Positions 21,555-30,896 of a stretch of DNA of 64,000 nt are shown one piece after another. A model generated the notes under the pieces. The model had not been told where the DNA came from. It saw nothing but the letters and a program-made list of their open reading frames with translations, and ran no database searches. The stretch comes from Trichomonas vaginalis G3 (taxonomy: Eukaryota > Parabasalia > Trichomonadida > Trichomonadidae), in assembly GCF_026262505.1 (NCBI RefSeq), contig NC_067208.1, positions 1,178,001-1,242,000 of the forward strand, written 5' to 3'. Each line of letters opens with the position of its first letter. Position 1 is the stretch's first letter. The position numbers and the translations under genes are program-made.

Positions 21555-21923
21555 ATGAAACCGATTTTAAAAATAAATGAAACAGAGGAGGAAGAAATAA
21601 ATGAAAGTGAAAATGTTCAACAAAAAATAAACGTTGTTAAACCAATTACTAAAATAAAAATTTTTTCATCTGTTGAAGAATTTAATGACTATTATGCTAA
21701 TAATAAAAAATTATTTGAAGAATTGACAACGTGTAAATTGAATAAAATGTTTAAAGTTGATGGATTCAAAATTTCAAAAATAAAAGGAGTGGTTAGTTTG
21801 AAATCTATTCCTCAATCAAGAATCACCTCATTAATGAAAATAGATGATTTAACAAAAAGAATAGAAGAGATTGAAGAAAGAATGAATCAAATAATTGATT
21901 TCATAAATTCAAATAATCATTAG
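21555..21923 (+). CDS. Unrecognised Polinton B protein, 122 aa, coiled-coil end
   Basis: Acidic N-terminus (ETEEEEINESE), central FSSVEEFNDYYANNKKLF, then FKVDGFKISKIKGV and a C-terminal coiled coil (LTKRIEEIEERMNQII). Preceded by TTTAATGATAAATG. Ends 4 bp from the convergent 164-residue gene. Function unknown. Confidence 0.5.
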   Translation: MKPILKINETEEEEINESENVQQKINVVKPITKIKIFSSVEEFNDYYANNKKLFEELTTCKLNKMFKVDGFKISKIKGVVSLKSIPQSRITSLMKIDDLTKRIEEIEERMNQIIDFINSNNH

Positions 21924-21927
21924 TTTC

Positions 21928-22413
21928 TTAAAGTTCAATGTTGAACTCATCAAATTCTTCTTCATCATTACCATTACCATTACCATTACCGTTAGCGAGT
22001 TTATTTACTCTTTCAACTTTATCTTTTGATAGTCTATCGTTTAATTTTTTCTGAAGTTTTTCGTTACCAAGTTCTAAAATTTTACACGGATGATATTTAA
22101 ACCCGTTAAATTCTTTTTCCTCAGTTTTAATCATTAATCTACAAAGAACTTTAGTGAGGTGGTTTTGTTGTTTAAACCATTTATCCTTAATATTTGTTAT
22201 AAATTCAATATCCGGAATTAATTCCCAAATTTTTGAATTTTCGATTAATTTACCATCAAATGCAAAAGCAATAGGTTTAATATTAAACTTACCTTTATAA
22301 AATAAACTTTGTATGTAATCATCAAAATAAACGTCTACTTGTTTAACCTGGGTGAGAATTGGTGAAAGTTTATTCATTAATTGATTTACAGTCACGAATT
22401 TTGATTCACTCAT
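21928..22413 (-). CDS. Unrecognised Polinton B protein, 161 aa
   Basis: I choose the ATG at 22413 (MSESKFVTVNQLMNKL); an ATG nine bases upstream is also possible. The protein has KQVDVYFDDYIQSLF, a Trp-containing middle (IWELIPDIEF, KDKWFKQQNHLTKVLC) and a low-complexity GNGNGNGNDEEEFDEF tail from a short trinucleotide-type repeat. Function unknown. It is the outermost sizeable gene at this end of element B. Confidence 0.5.
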   Translation of the reverse strand: MSESKFVTVNQLMNKLSPILTQVKQVDVYFDDYIQSLFYKGKFNIKPIAFAFDGKLIENSKIWELIPDIEFITNIKDKWFKQQNHLTKVLCRLMIKTEEKEFNGFKYHPCKILELGNEKLQKKLNDRLSKDKVERVNKLANGNGNGNGNDEEEFDEFNIEL

Positions 22414-22477
22414 TTCATACAAAATAAAAAAATAAATTATTCAAAAATGTAAGACATGAATTTTTAAAGTTTATTTT

Positions 22478-22600
22478 TTATTCATGAAAATAATTATTTC
22501 TAATTTCTTTTACTCGTTTATGAGGTCTTTGATTATGACTCCATTGATTCCATTCAGGATTTAAACAATGTTTAATTAATCGCGGAATATCTGACATCAT
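22478..22600 (-). CDS. Possible short gene at the right end of Polinton B, 40 aa
   Basis: Minus-strand frame MMSDIPRLIKHCLNPEWNQW, then HNQRPHKRVKEIRNN. Pro/Trp/His/Arg-rich and not low complexity. A TATATATAG box lies immediately upstream on the minus strand. Too short to be sure; it was kept because spacing and leader resemble the other element B genes. Confidence 0.3.
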   Translation of the reverse strand: MMSDIPRLIKHCLNPEWNQWSHNQRPHKRVKEIRNNYFHE

Positions 22601-22620
22601 CTATATATAGCTTCTTTTAT

Positions 22621-23223
22621 AAAAGATAAACAAAATTATTTTAAAATTAATGTTAATTTTTTAATGATTTATTTCATTATGTTTGGGCTGAGTGTAAATG
22701 TCTTACAATTTTGAAAATTTTTTAAATCTTGATTTATTCAAAAACGTAAGAATAAAAACCGTAAGAATCATACATTTTTTACTTCATATGTTAAAAAAAT
22801 GATACAAAATCGCTCGATATTGTATGAATTCTTACGTTTACAAAAAAAGTCACTAAACCCATCATATCCTACCACTGAGATCTTCACACTCAATAGAATT
22901 CGTCAATCTAATATAAAAGACAAGATTTCAGGATGGAAAAATCTCGCATACTTGTATGAGCATTAAAATCTTCATCAAATAATAAAAAATGATCAAGAAA
23001 TTAGCACAAAAATTCATATTTAAACGAAAAATCGAATTTGTTGATACTTTGTATTGCATTTGGTCAAGGAGGAAAACAAAGAGTAGAAGACATTATCGTT
23101 TCCAAAAATTAACCCGTAATCACTCACAATTTCATTCAAATATTTTTTGATTTCGGAACGAAGAATAATTAAGAGTGCTCTCAAAATTATTGAAAGGTGT
23201 GTTTGATCCGTCCTTTTTTTGGA
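22621..23223. other. Spacer between Polinton B and the P0 gene
   Basis: AT-rich DNA with no gene. It contains CGTAAGAAT-type repeats near 22745-22770 and GAATTCTTACG near 22826-22836. It must hold the right end of element B and the promoter of the P0 gene. TTTCATTCAAAT near 23130 fits a trichomonad initiator (TCA then a pyrimidine then T), about 90 bases from the ATG, but the distance is longer than usual. Confidence 0.35.
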
Positions 23224-24180
23224 ATGCATCACGAGAAGCATATCCCACAGAAGAAGTTAGACTACGTCACAAAGCTCCATGCTCTTTTCCGCAAGTACCA
23301 CAAGGTTGTCGTTGTTACTTCCATGAACGTTACAGCCAACCAGCTCCTCAACATCCGTGCTGGCCTTGCTGAACATGGCTGCGAAGTTCTCTTTGGTAAG
23401 AACTCCCTGATGCGCCGTGCTGTTGATCAGCTTAAGGAAGAACTCCCAGGCATCAGACAGCTCGAGGAACACCTTTACCACGGTGCTGGCCTTATCTTCA
23501 CAAACGGCAACTTCAAGGCTATCAAGGACGTTATCGATGCTAACTGCCTTGGTTCTGCTGCTAAGGTTGGTGCTATCGCCCCATGCGATGTCATCCTTCA
23601 GCCACAGCGCACATCCATGTCACCAAACGATATCAAGATCCTCCACGCTCTTAACATCCAGTGTAAGATTTTCAAGGGCACAATCGAAATCACAGGTGAA
23701 AAGCAACTCATCTGGGAAGGCCAAAAGGTTGGTGCCTCTGAAGCTAACATCCTCAACATCCTCGGCATCATGCCATTCAAGTACACACTCAAGATAGAGG
23801 CTCTCTACGATCATGGCAACATGTACGACCCATCCATCCTCGCTATCACAGAGGAAGTCCTCGGCGAGAAGTTCCGCACAGGTCTCCGCAACGTTACAGG
23901 ACTCGCCCTCGCTGTCGGCTACCCATGCGCTGCATCTGCTCCACACCTTGTCGGCTCTGCTTTCAAGGACATTGCTGCCATTGCTATTGCTATCGAGCAC
24001 AACATGAAGCAGATCGAGGATCTCCAGAAGCTCCTTTCCGATCCGGAAGCCCTCGCCGCTGCCGCTAAGGCCGCCGCTGCTGCTGCCCCAGCTGCTGCCG
24101 CTGGTGAAGCTCCAAAGGAGGAGGCTAAGGAAGAGGAAGCTGCTGCTCCACTCGACCTTGGTGATATGTTCGACTTCTAA
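23224..24180 (+). CDS. RPLP0: Large ribosomal subunit stalk protein P0 (uL10)
   Basis: Open frame of 318 residues from the ATG at 23224 (MHHEKHIPQKKLDYVTKL); an upstream frame opening with GTG at 23197 is unlikely. The L10 domain shows KVVVVTSMNVTANQLLNIRAGL and GKNSLMRRAV, the rRNA-binding core. The middle has the P0 insertion domain (TSMSPNDIKILHALNIQCKIFKGTIEI), then NILGIMPFKY and a hydrophobic helical domain. The C-terminus has an Ala-rich hinge (about 280-300), EAKEEEAAAP and the tail LDLGDMFDF, a variant of the GFGLFD stalk tail that binds elongation factors. It anchors P1/P2 on the 60S subunit. Codons are strongly GC-biased at third positions compared with all neighbours, as expected for very high expression. 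The stop lies in TAAATT, fitting the trichomonad UAAA poly(A) signal. Confidence 0.97.
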   Translation: MHHEKHIPQKKLDYVTKLHALFRKYHKVVVVTSMNVTANQLLNIRAGLAEHGCEVLFGKNSLMRRAVDQLKEELPGIRQLEEHLYHGAGLIFTNGNFKAIKDVIDANCLGSAAKVGAIAPCDVILQPQRTSMSPNDIKILHALNIQCKIFKGTIEITGEKQLIWEGQKVGASEANILNILGIMPFKYTLKIEALYDHGNMYDPSILAITEEVLGEKFRTGLRNVTGLALAVGYPCAASAPHLVGSAFKDIAAIAIAIEHNMKQIEDLQKLLSDPEALAAAAKAAAAAAPAAAAGEAPKEEAKEEEAAAPLDLGDMFDF

Positions 24181-25633
24181 ATTACTGAATAAAAAGTCCA
24201 ACAAATCCTTATCATACATACAATTTTATTTACTACTAGCAATGCTCTAATGATCAAACTAAGCTAGTTTGAAATTATTGATCAGATTTTGTGATTATTC
24301 TCTTTACAATCCAGGATCCATTCAATCTCTAAATAGATTCCATTAAAAAGTTTTTATCATGAATGATTACACTCTTATTCTCACTGAATTTGATCAATTA
24401 AAGGTAGTAAAACTCTTAACCTTAAATTTTTTTGGACACCCTTGAGGAATTCTGATCGAGCAAGTTTGGAGTCTACCTCCAGGTGAGGAATATGCAAACG
24501 AGAGAAGTGTTTAACACTTCATAAAGTATCTTATGGATATGGTTAGATATATAGTTCTACTTAATGGAAAGAATTAAATTGCGTTAAAGTAAAAAATGGA
24601 GTTATGAACTCATTTCGATATAACATGCTTTGTTATCATATATAGTAAATGTTTTTCTTCAAATTAAGCTTAGTTAGATTTTAATAAAAAATTGGCAATT
24701 CCGATTCGCTTTTATTTTGGAGAGTATATGCGCATCCTGAAGCTGATAAAGTGGTTCGATGGGTTTGCAAATCTGTCTGTACAATTTTTCAAAACGATTT
24801 GTAATTTCCAGTTGAATAGATAATTAGTATAGCTTGTAATGTAAGTAAAGTCAGTTTGCCTTAGTAAATGAAAATAAAGTTGATTAATCTTGATTTCGGT
24901 GATAATTGAATCGGGAATTAACCGATTCAGCAATCGTTTTGAATTTTGGAAGATAGGCGCACTAAATTATGGTTTTTAAACACATTATGCTATGTTTTTC
25001 AAAACAGGAAAGCTTTGTTGATAGCAATTCGTAAAATTAGGAAAAAGTACGTTAAACTTTACATGGCAAATTTTATAAAACATGAGAAATAAAAATAGCC
25101 AAAATTAAGTGAATTAATATCTAATATATAAATAAAGAATATTAAAGTAAGAGAACTTCATAATTATACAATTCTTAATAAAATCGAATAAATAAGAGAC
25201 AATTTACAGGAGCACTCATAAGTATGAGCGTGACTAAAAAATTAAAAGTTAAATTTAGTCCGAAATTCTGTATATATTACACAATTTATACAAGATAATA
25301 AATAATTGGCTAATTTATAAGATTAAGTCATACGGTTTAAAGTCATATGTATTTTTGTTTGTAAATTTGAATGTTTGATGAACTATTTTTATAATGCTAG
25401 CCTATGTATCGAATAAAATTAAATAATTAAATATTTGAAGCATTAGATTTACCATAAAAAGAGATGTTGTGTAATAATAAGAGCAATCTGACGCAAAGAA
25501 CAGCTTAACTTCAACAATTAATTTTCCCAAAATTGTTAGGGAATCATCATATATCTAAAATATTTTGAAGAACTCTGTCTCCAGATAGCTCAATGGATAT
25601 TGCATGATAAATGTAATAAAAAGTATGTAGTTC
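24181..25633. other. Intergenic DNA, no gene seen
   Basis: About 1.45 kb of AT-rich sequence downstream of P0 with no credible frame. A small palindrome GTGTTTAACAC lies near 24508. Near 25584-25640 there is a tRNA-like pair of boxes (TAGCTCAATGG and GTTCGAATAA) that does not fold as a full tRNA. Confidence 0.5.
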
Positions 25634-25641
25634 GAATAATT
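25634..25641. repeat. Left target duplication GAATAATT
   Basis: Matches 29218-29225 exactly, on either side of the 3576-bp element. Confidence 0.75.
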
Positions 25642-26469
25642 TATACATGGGCAAATGGCGGGAAAAGTGACAACCTAAATTTGTTGTGGCGGGGATGACA
25701 CTTTTTGTTGTCTAGTTGAGTATAAGAAATCCCACTAATAGATGACAAATATAATGCATTTCCCTATCACATGGAAGCTAGATGAACTTTTGTTCAAAAT
25801 GAGTTATGAAATATGCAACGAAAAAGAATTTCAAATTCAATTTCAATCATGAACAGTTCTTTACTTTGTGAAAACAACAAGATACCAAATACTAAAGGAG
25901 CACAGTATTATCCCTACATTGTGCTTGCAATAATCCAAACAAAAAAATAATCAGATTATTTTCTACCCGAACATAGAAAGAAATATGATGTAATCGAACC
26001 CAAATACAAATGAAAGCTCCTCAAGTTACTTTCGAGTACTCATAAGGCTTATAAATCTTTTCTAATTGATGAAAAATAAAATTTTGATTTATTTTTGATA
26101 TCTATCTAGTTTTTGTAAGTCAGATACCCCCAATTTAGTTATGTTTATAGTTACTATAGAGAAATTTCTAAGATAATACAATTCGATATTGATAAATAAT
26201 TATCGCTCATATATTAATGATAGGTTTGACTAGATTCTACATAAATACGATAAATCATGAATTATAGCTAATCTTTTGATGGAAATGTGAATTTGATAGA
26301 AAAATCGAAAGTTTGTTCAAAGTGGTCAACGACCGCCATTTGGCGGAGCCTATCCTCCAATGGTATATCGAAGTAGAAGCCCAAAAGAATTGCATGATAA
26401 ATAAAAACATTTAATCAAAGTCAATTTTATTTTTCATATTCAAATGGACTGAGTGTTAACATTTAACAT

Positions 26470-27583
26470 AGGGTTGTTAAAAATATCAAAAATTAGCGTT
26501 TTGAAGACACCATGGTGTCTTATAATTTTCCCTTCCTTATTGGCGTGTAGAAATAAATGCGCCAATAGATTGAAGAAGAAGAATTGTTTTTCTCTTAATG
26601 AACTTTAATCCTTTTGATATAAGAATATTAAAAACATTAATATAATTTCGATTTCGGAAATTAAATTTCCAAATTTTTTGTCGATTTCGGAAATAACAGG
26701 ATCCCGCATCCAACACGCAACAACAAAACACAAAACACACTTTTTGGTTCTTTCATTGTTTTAATCGTAATTTATGTAATACATGATTTGGATAAATTTT
26801 ACAAAAATAGAACCTATATTATATTCTTTTCAAAGATTCTTGCAAATCATCAAAAATAATTGTATTTTAAAAAACGATCAAATTATCCTTTCATTATTTT
26901 AAACTTAAATTAGTTTTTATGATTGACTAAAGCAATCATATTTATTCATCATTAAATAAACAAATAAATAATATTTGAGAGTTATTTCAAAAAAAAACAC
27001 ATTGAATTTATTAATTTGTCTCAATTTCAGTATTATAAATTTTTATAATTTCAATATTTTGAAATACACTTTTTAATATTTCAATATTTATGATATTTCA
27101 ATGTATTAAGTGGTCTCAAATTGAGCTTCTCAAATATAAGTTGGCCTATTCAAATAATAAAATTAAATAATATTTAAAATAATAAATAAAAGTGATTGAG
27201 GTCATAGCAAAACGGCTGTTTCAGTCATTAATTCTTAAAAATAAAAAGGGTAAAAACTAAATACAATGGGTAAAATTCAATAGTGTCTGTGCTATCGTTC
27301 AATTTGCAGGTGTCTTTTGAAACCGCAAGACACATTGAATTTTTGAATAGTGTATTATGGTTTGACAGACACCAATGAAAAAAATAAAATGATATTTATT
27401 TTAAATATATAAGATCCTTATATAAAATATAAATATTTTATCGTTTTATTTTCTTGTTTTAGAAATGTTTTTTATTGAAAAATCAATAAAACTAACTCCA
27501 AAATAAAATTTTTGATTTAAAGACACTATGATGACACCAGGCAAATCTTCCAAGACACCTATCGTCGGGAATCTAACAACCCT
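26470..27583. mobile_element. Nested non-autonomous DNA transposon, 1114 bp
   Basis: The ends are AGGGTTGTTA at 26470-26479 and the exact complement TAACAACCCT at 27574-27583. The 9-bp sequence ATTTAACAT lies directly before the left end (26461-26469) and one base after the right end (27585-27593), consistent with a 9-10-bp target duplication of the MULE type. Inside, GACACC/GGTGTC motifs recur near both ends (for example the palindrome GACACCATGGTGTC near 26505). No coding frame. It sits inside the 3576-bp element and must be younger than it. Confidence 0.75.
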
Positions 27584-27880
27584 AATTTAACATTTTTTGC
27601 TAATTGTCGTCAAAAATTAGGCGTAAAGCAAAAATTGATATTTCATATGGTTTTATGATAGATAAGCGTTATATTCCCACTCATTATATTCGTAAATTTT
27701 GAGGTTTATCCTTCGCTTTTAAGATCATTGAATTTGATTTTTATATAAAATAGTTATATATTAGAAAATAATATGAGTTTATGTGATATTATTTTTCAGA
27801 AGATTTTGTGTTCTTCTTCAAAATTTTATTTTTTTTTTATTAAAAAGAATCTTTACAAAATATACATTTACTTTAATTAA

Positions 27881-28929
27881 GGGTTTCGCTTTGCGAAAAA
27901 AAACGTACAATACGCAATTTCGCTAAAAAAAAATTAGCTAGCAATTTCGACCTTTGACTCCACTCAAGACGTCACTTTTTTAATTTTGCGGTATCATATT
28001 TTTGGAAAATCTTTATGAATATTATATAAAAAGTCTCTTTAATATCTATATTTCATATTTTTATCGATTTTTAAAGTTTTTGCGAAAAGTATTCAAGTAT
28101 TTTTGCTATTTGGTCGGGTAAATGTCAGATTTGCGACATTTTCTGATATGATATTCAGATTCTACGTTGATAATAATGCTTATAGAACCCTCTTGCTATT
28201 GTGTCAAAATTGCTAAACCGATAGCAAAAATATCTCGCAATATCAAAATTGAGATATTGAGTGAATTATGCATTATGGAGATTAAAAATCTGATTTGTGA
28301 AAACATCTCATCAGTTTCTAGCTAATTCAAAAATCTTTACTATCTTATTCGATTAAAATGAAAAGGGAATAGTTTCATTATGCTTTAAATGACAGCCTTA
28401 TAATATAATCATAGTTTTCGCTCAATATGCAGCATTTTTTTTTCGAAATCTATGGTCAATGTCCTAAATACTGATTGCTTTGCATTCATATCTCTTACAT
28501 TTTCTATGCCCACATCACTATTCATTGCTATTCCTATCTTTTTCATTTTTGTTTGTTTCTCATAATTTCTCAAAAAACATGATAACTTGATATTTGTAAA
28601 TATCATACTTTATAACGTAAATAAGAACTTGACCTATTAAGAAAAGCAGTAATGAAAAGAAAATCTGAAATTCATAAAAATTACAAGTTTCTGATGACAA
28701 TTAGCTTAATTAAACCAGGTACAAGATTATATAATTGTATTTTCTATCCAATTATCCATATAATATCTTATACAGAAAAAATAACTTGATCAATACCAAA
28801 TGATTTTTTAACTAGTAAATAAAGTATTTTCTTTACACACACATTGTATATCATAGTTTTTTTTTGGTTTCGCAAAACATCCAAAAACAAATATGCTATA
28901 AAAGTGACAATTTTAGCAAAACGAAACCC
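27881..28929. mobile_element. Nested non-autonomous DNA transposon, 1049 bp
   Basis: The ends begin GGGTTTCG at 27881 and finish CGAAACCC at 28929; over 15 bases the inverted repeat has two mismatches. A 13-base direct repeat TTACTTTAATTAA flanks it on both sides (27868-27880 and 28930-28942). Part of that length may be chance in AT-rich DNA, but the full match is striking. No coding frame inside. It is the second insertion into the 3576-bp element. Confidence 0.75.
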
Positions 28930-29217
28930 TTACTTTAATTAATATTTAAAAACGTGCTCTATCAAAAGTTCCAAAAATTCAATATTTTAGCTTTTCTGAG
29001 GTGTCACTTTTGATGAATTTCTGTTTACAACAGTTTCTCGTTTAATATCATGATGAAATGATAGTAAACTATTCAAAAAAATTCAAAAAAACAAAAAAAT
29101 ATAGAAAATTTTATACATTTTTTAAGGGCAATTTTTCCCCTCCCGCCACCTATATCCCGCCATCTATCGTTCAAATTGAGTGTGGCGGGCAAATAACCCG
29201 CCATTTGCCCATGTATA

Positions 29218-29225
29218 GAATAATT
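29218..29225. repeat. Right target duplication GAATAATT
   Basis: Matches 25634-25641 exactly. Confidence 0.75.
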
Positions 29226-30896
29226 ACATCTTTGGTTTTTTTCTTTTTTCAATTAAATTTGAATATGTTTTATTTTTCAAGAAAATTGAAAGAATTCTTC
29301 TCTATTAACGCTGGGAATGACTTTGCTTCGAATGAATGCTATAATACATTGTTGTAATATGACAGTTTCTCGCCAGCAATGCAAAATTACAGTTTTCATT
29401 TAAATTATTTTAAATTATATCAGTTAATTCGATTTTTGCGAAGGTACTTAGTAATATCATGCTAAATTTGTTAATTGCATATAACAAATATGAACAAGAT
29501 AGGCAATTTAAAACTTCCCAATATTTTTTTCATGTTTTTATAACTCATTATGCAATGCCTGTTAATATCTTAAATATCAAGTTCATTTTTACTTAGAAAG
29601 AATGTTATCCTAGCAAATTAAGCAAAATTATATTCTAATTATTGGAAATAAAATTTATCCTAATAGAGATTTATTAATAACATCAAATACATGTATTCTT
29701 TATAATCATTAACCAGTAATAAATATCTTCGATAAGCAAATATTATTCAATATTTATAAGGATCTCATAAATCTTTCTGGAATTTATATATTCATTTAAA
29801 AAGTAATAATTTCTCAACAATACATGTCTCCTATCCCCGATAAAAGATCAATAATAAATATTGAAATGCTGATCCGAAACTTTTATCTCAGTTTTGATTT
29901 TGCCAAAAGATTACACATTCTATACTGAGCAATTCCTTCTATGAAAAGATATTAACAAAATCAACCTAGAACTAAAAATCTAATGAATCTAAGTGAAAAA
30001 GAAAAAACTTAGAACCATGGTATTCGAACTACATTCCTTCAGCCTACCAGTTTATTCCACTAAGCTAAATCTGACACGTAAACTTTTTTTAAAACTTTTC
30101 ATATATGATCTTTCTCCACCCGGACTTAATTTAGCTAATTTCGCATTCCAGAGGAGGTTTACTAATATAAATATACTCTATTGACAAAACCGAAACCAAT
30201 CCTCTATTTCACATTCGCATAAAGTCTTCTGCTCCGCTAATTATTTTTAAAATCGACATTTTTTTGAAATTTTTCGAAAATCAAACTTAAAATTCAATGC
30301 GTTTTTCAACATCTCAAAAACCAGCAGACAGATTCAAAAAAATATCAGCCATTTGTTTTAGAATCCTCTAATGACCCTATAGCCAAAATTAGAAGCAAAT
30401 CGGAATTGGGAACCCTAGTTTTACTACCTTTGATCAATTTTGATTCATATTCTCTAAAGTCCTAATGATTTATATACTCGTTGCCAGCTTATTGTATTTA
30501 AGATCGATTATTCGTATAACTTCAATTATAAACGCCGAATAATTTAGACTTTTCATTTTCATTCGAGAGTTAATGGCACAGTTGGCCATTTTGATTTTAT
30601 ACACCTTTCAATTTCAGTAGTGACCATAAAATTGATGTTCTGGTTAGTTTGTCAATTGATTTCATTGGCTCATTATAAACTTTCAATTAATTCGCAAAGT
30701 ACTGTATTTATTTTTGATAAAAACAAGCTTCCTATATGAAATATCAACTTTTCAAAGTGATGAAAAATTTCATTTTTTGAGATCATGTTTGGTCGATAGT
30801 TTGACATCAAAATTTATCTAATAATACTCTATAGATCTTAAATATCAATAAATAAAATCATGTCAATTTTTAAATAAAAAAAAGCAGTTCTTTTTG
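29226..30896. other. Intergenic DNA, no gene seen
   Basis: About 1.67 kb of AT-rich DNA without a credible frame. On the minus strand near 30010-30075 lies a tRNA-like pair of boxes (TTAGCTTAGTGG, then GTTCGAATAC) that lacks proper stems. The frame at 29993-30184 overlaps this and is not a gene. Confidence 0.5.

Larger units (their letters stand above)
6853..22620. mobile_element. Polinton/Maverick element B (near full gene set, broken)
   Basis: About 15.8 kb with the diagnostic Polinton set: protein-primed-type family B DNA polymerase, retrovirus-like integrase, packaging ATPase, major capsid candidate, minor capsid candidates, a tail-fibre-like gene and several small virion-type genes. DNA is very AT-rich and many start codons follow a T-tract and ATAAATG or GTAATAA-type leader. 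The copy is broken: roughly ten breaks spread over several genes, while the integrase, major capsid and several small genes are still open. That suggests a moderately old fossil. I did not recognise a maturation protease. Right edge is uncertain. Confidence 0.75.
25642..29217. mobile_element. Non-autonomous DNA transposon, 3576 bp, with two nested insertions
   Basis: The ends are a perfect 21-bp inverted repeat: TATACATGGGCAAATGGCGGG at 25642-25662 and its complement at 29197-29217. An 8-bp direct repeat GAATAATT flanks it (25634-25641 and 29218-29225), the expected target duplication. GGCGGG motifs recur just inside both ends. No transposase frame is present. Two other elements with their own ends lie inside (26470-27583 and 27881-28929); without them this element is about 1.4 kb. 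Exact end repeats suggest recent movement. The family cannot be named; an 8-bp duplication fits hAT- or MULE-type enzymes. Confidence 0.8.

Noticed and set aside
3396-22620. A and B as one single Polinton
   Set aside because: Each holds its own capsid-sized gene of different sequence and the DNA style changes at about 6850, so two elements are more likely.
23197-23223. P0 start at 23197
   Set aside because: That codon is GTG; the first ATG at 23224 gives a normal P0 N-terminus.
23598-24219. Minus-strand frames opposite the P0 gene
   Set aside because: Shadows created by the strong codon bias of the P0 gene.
29058-29357. Plus-strand frame of 99 residues at the right end of the 3.6-kb element
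   Set aside because: It runs through the inverted repeat and low-complexity flanks; no family sense.
30000-30080. Complete tRNA gene on the minus strand
   Set aside because: A- and B-box-like words are present but the T-stem and acceptor stem do not pair.
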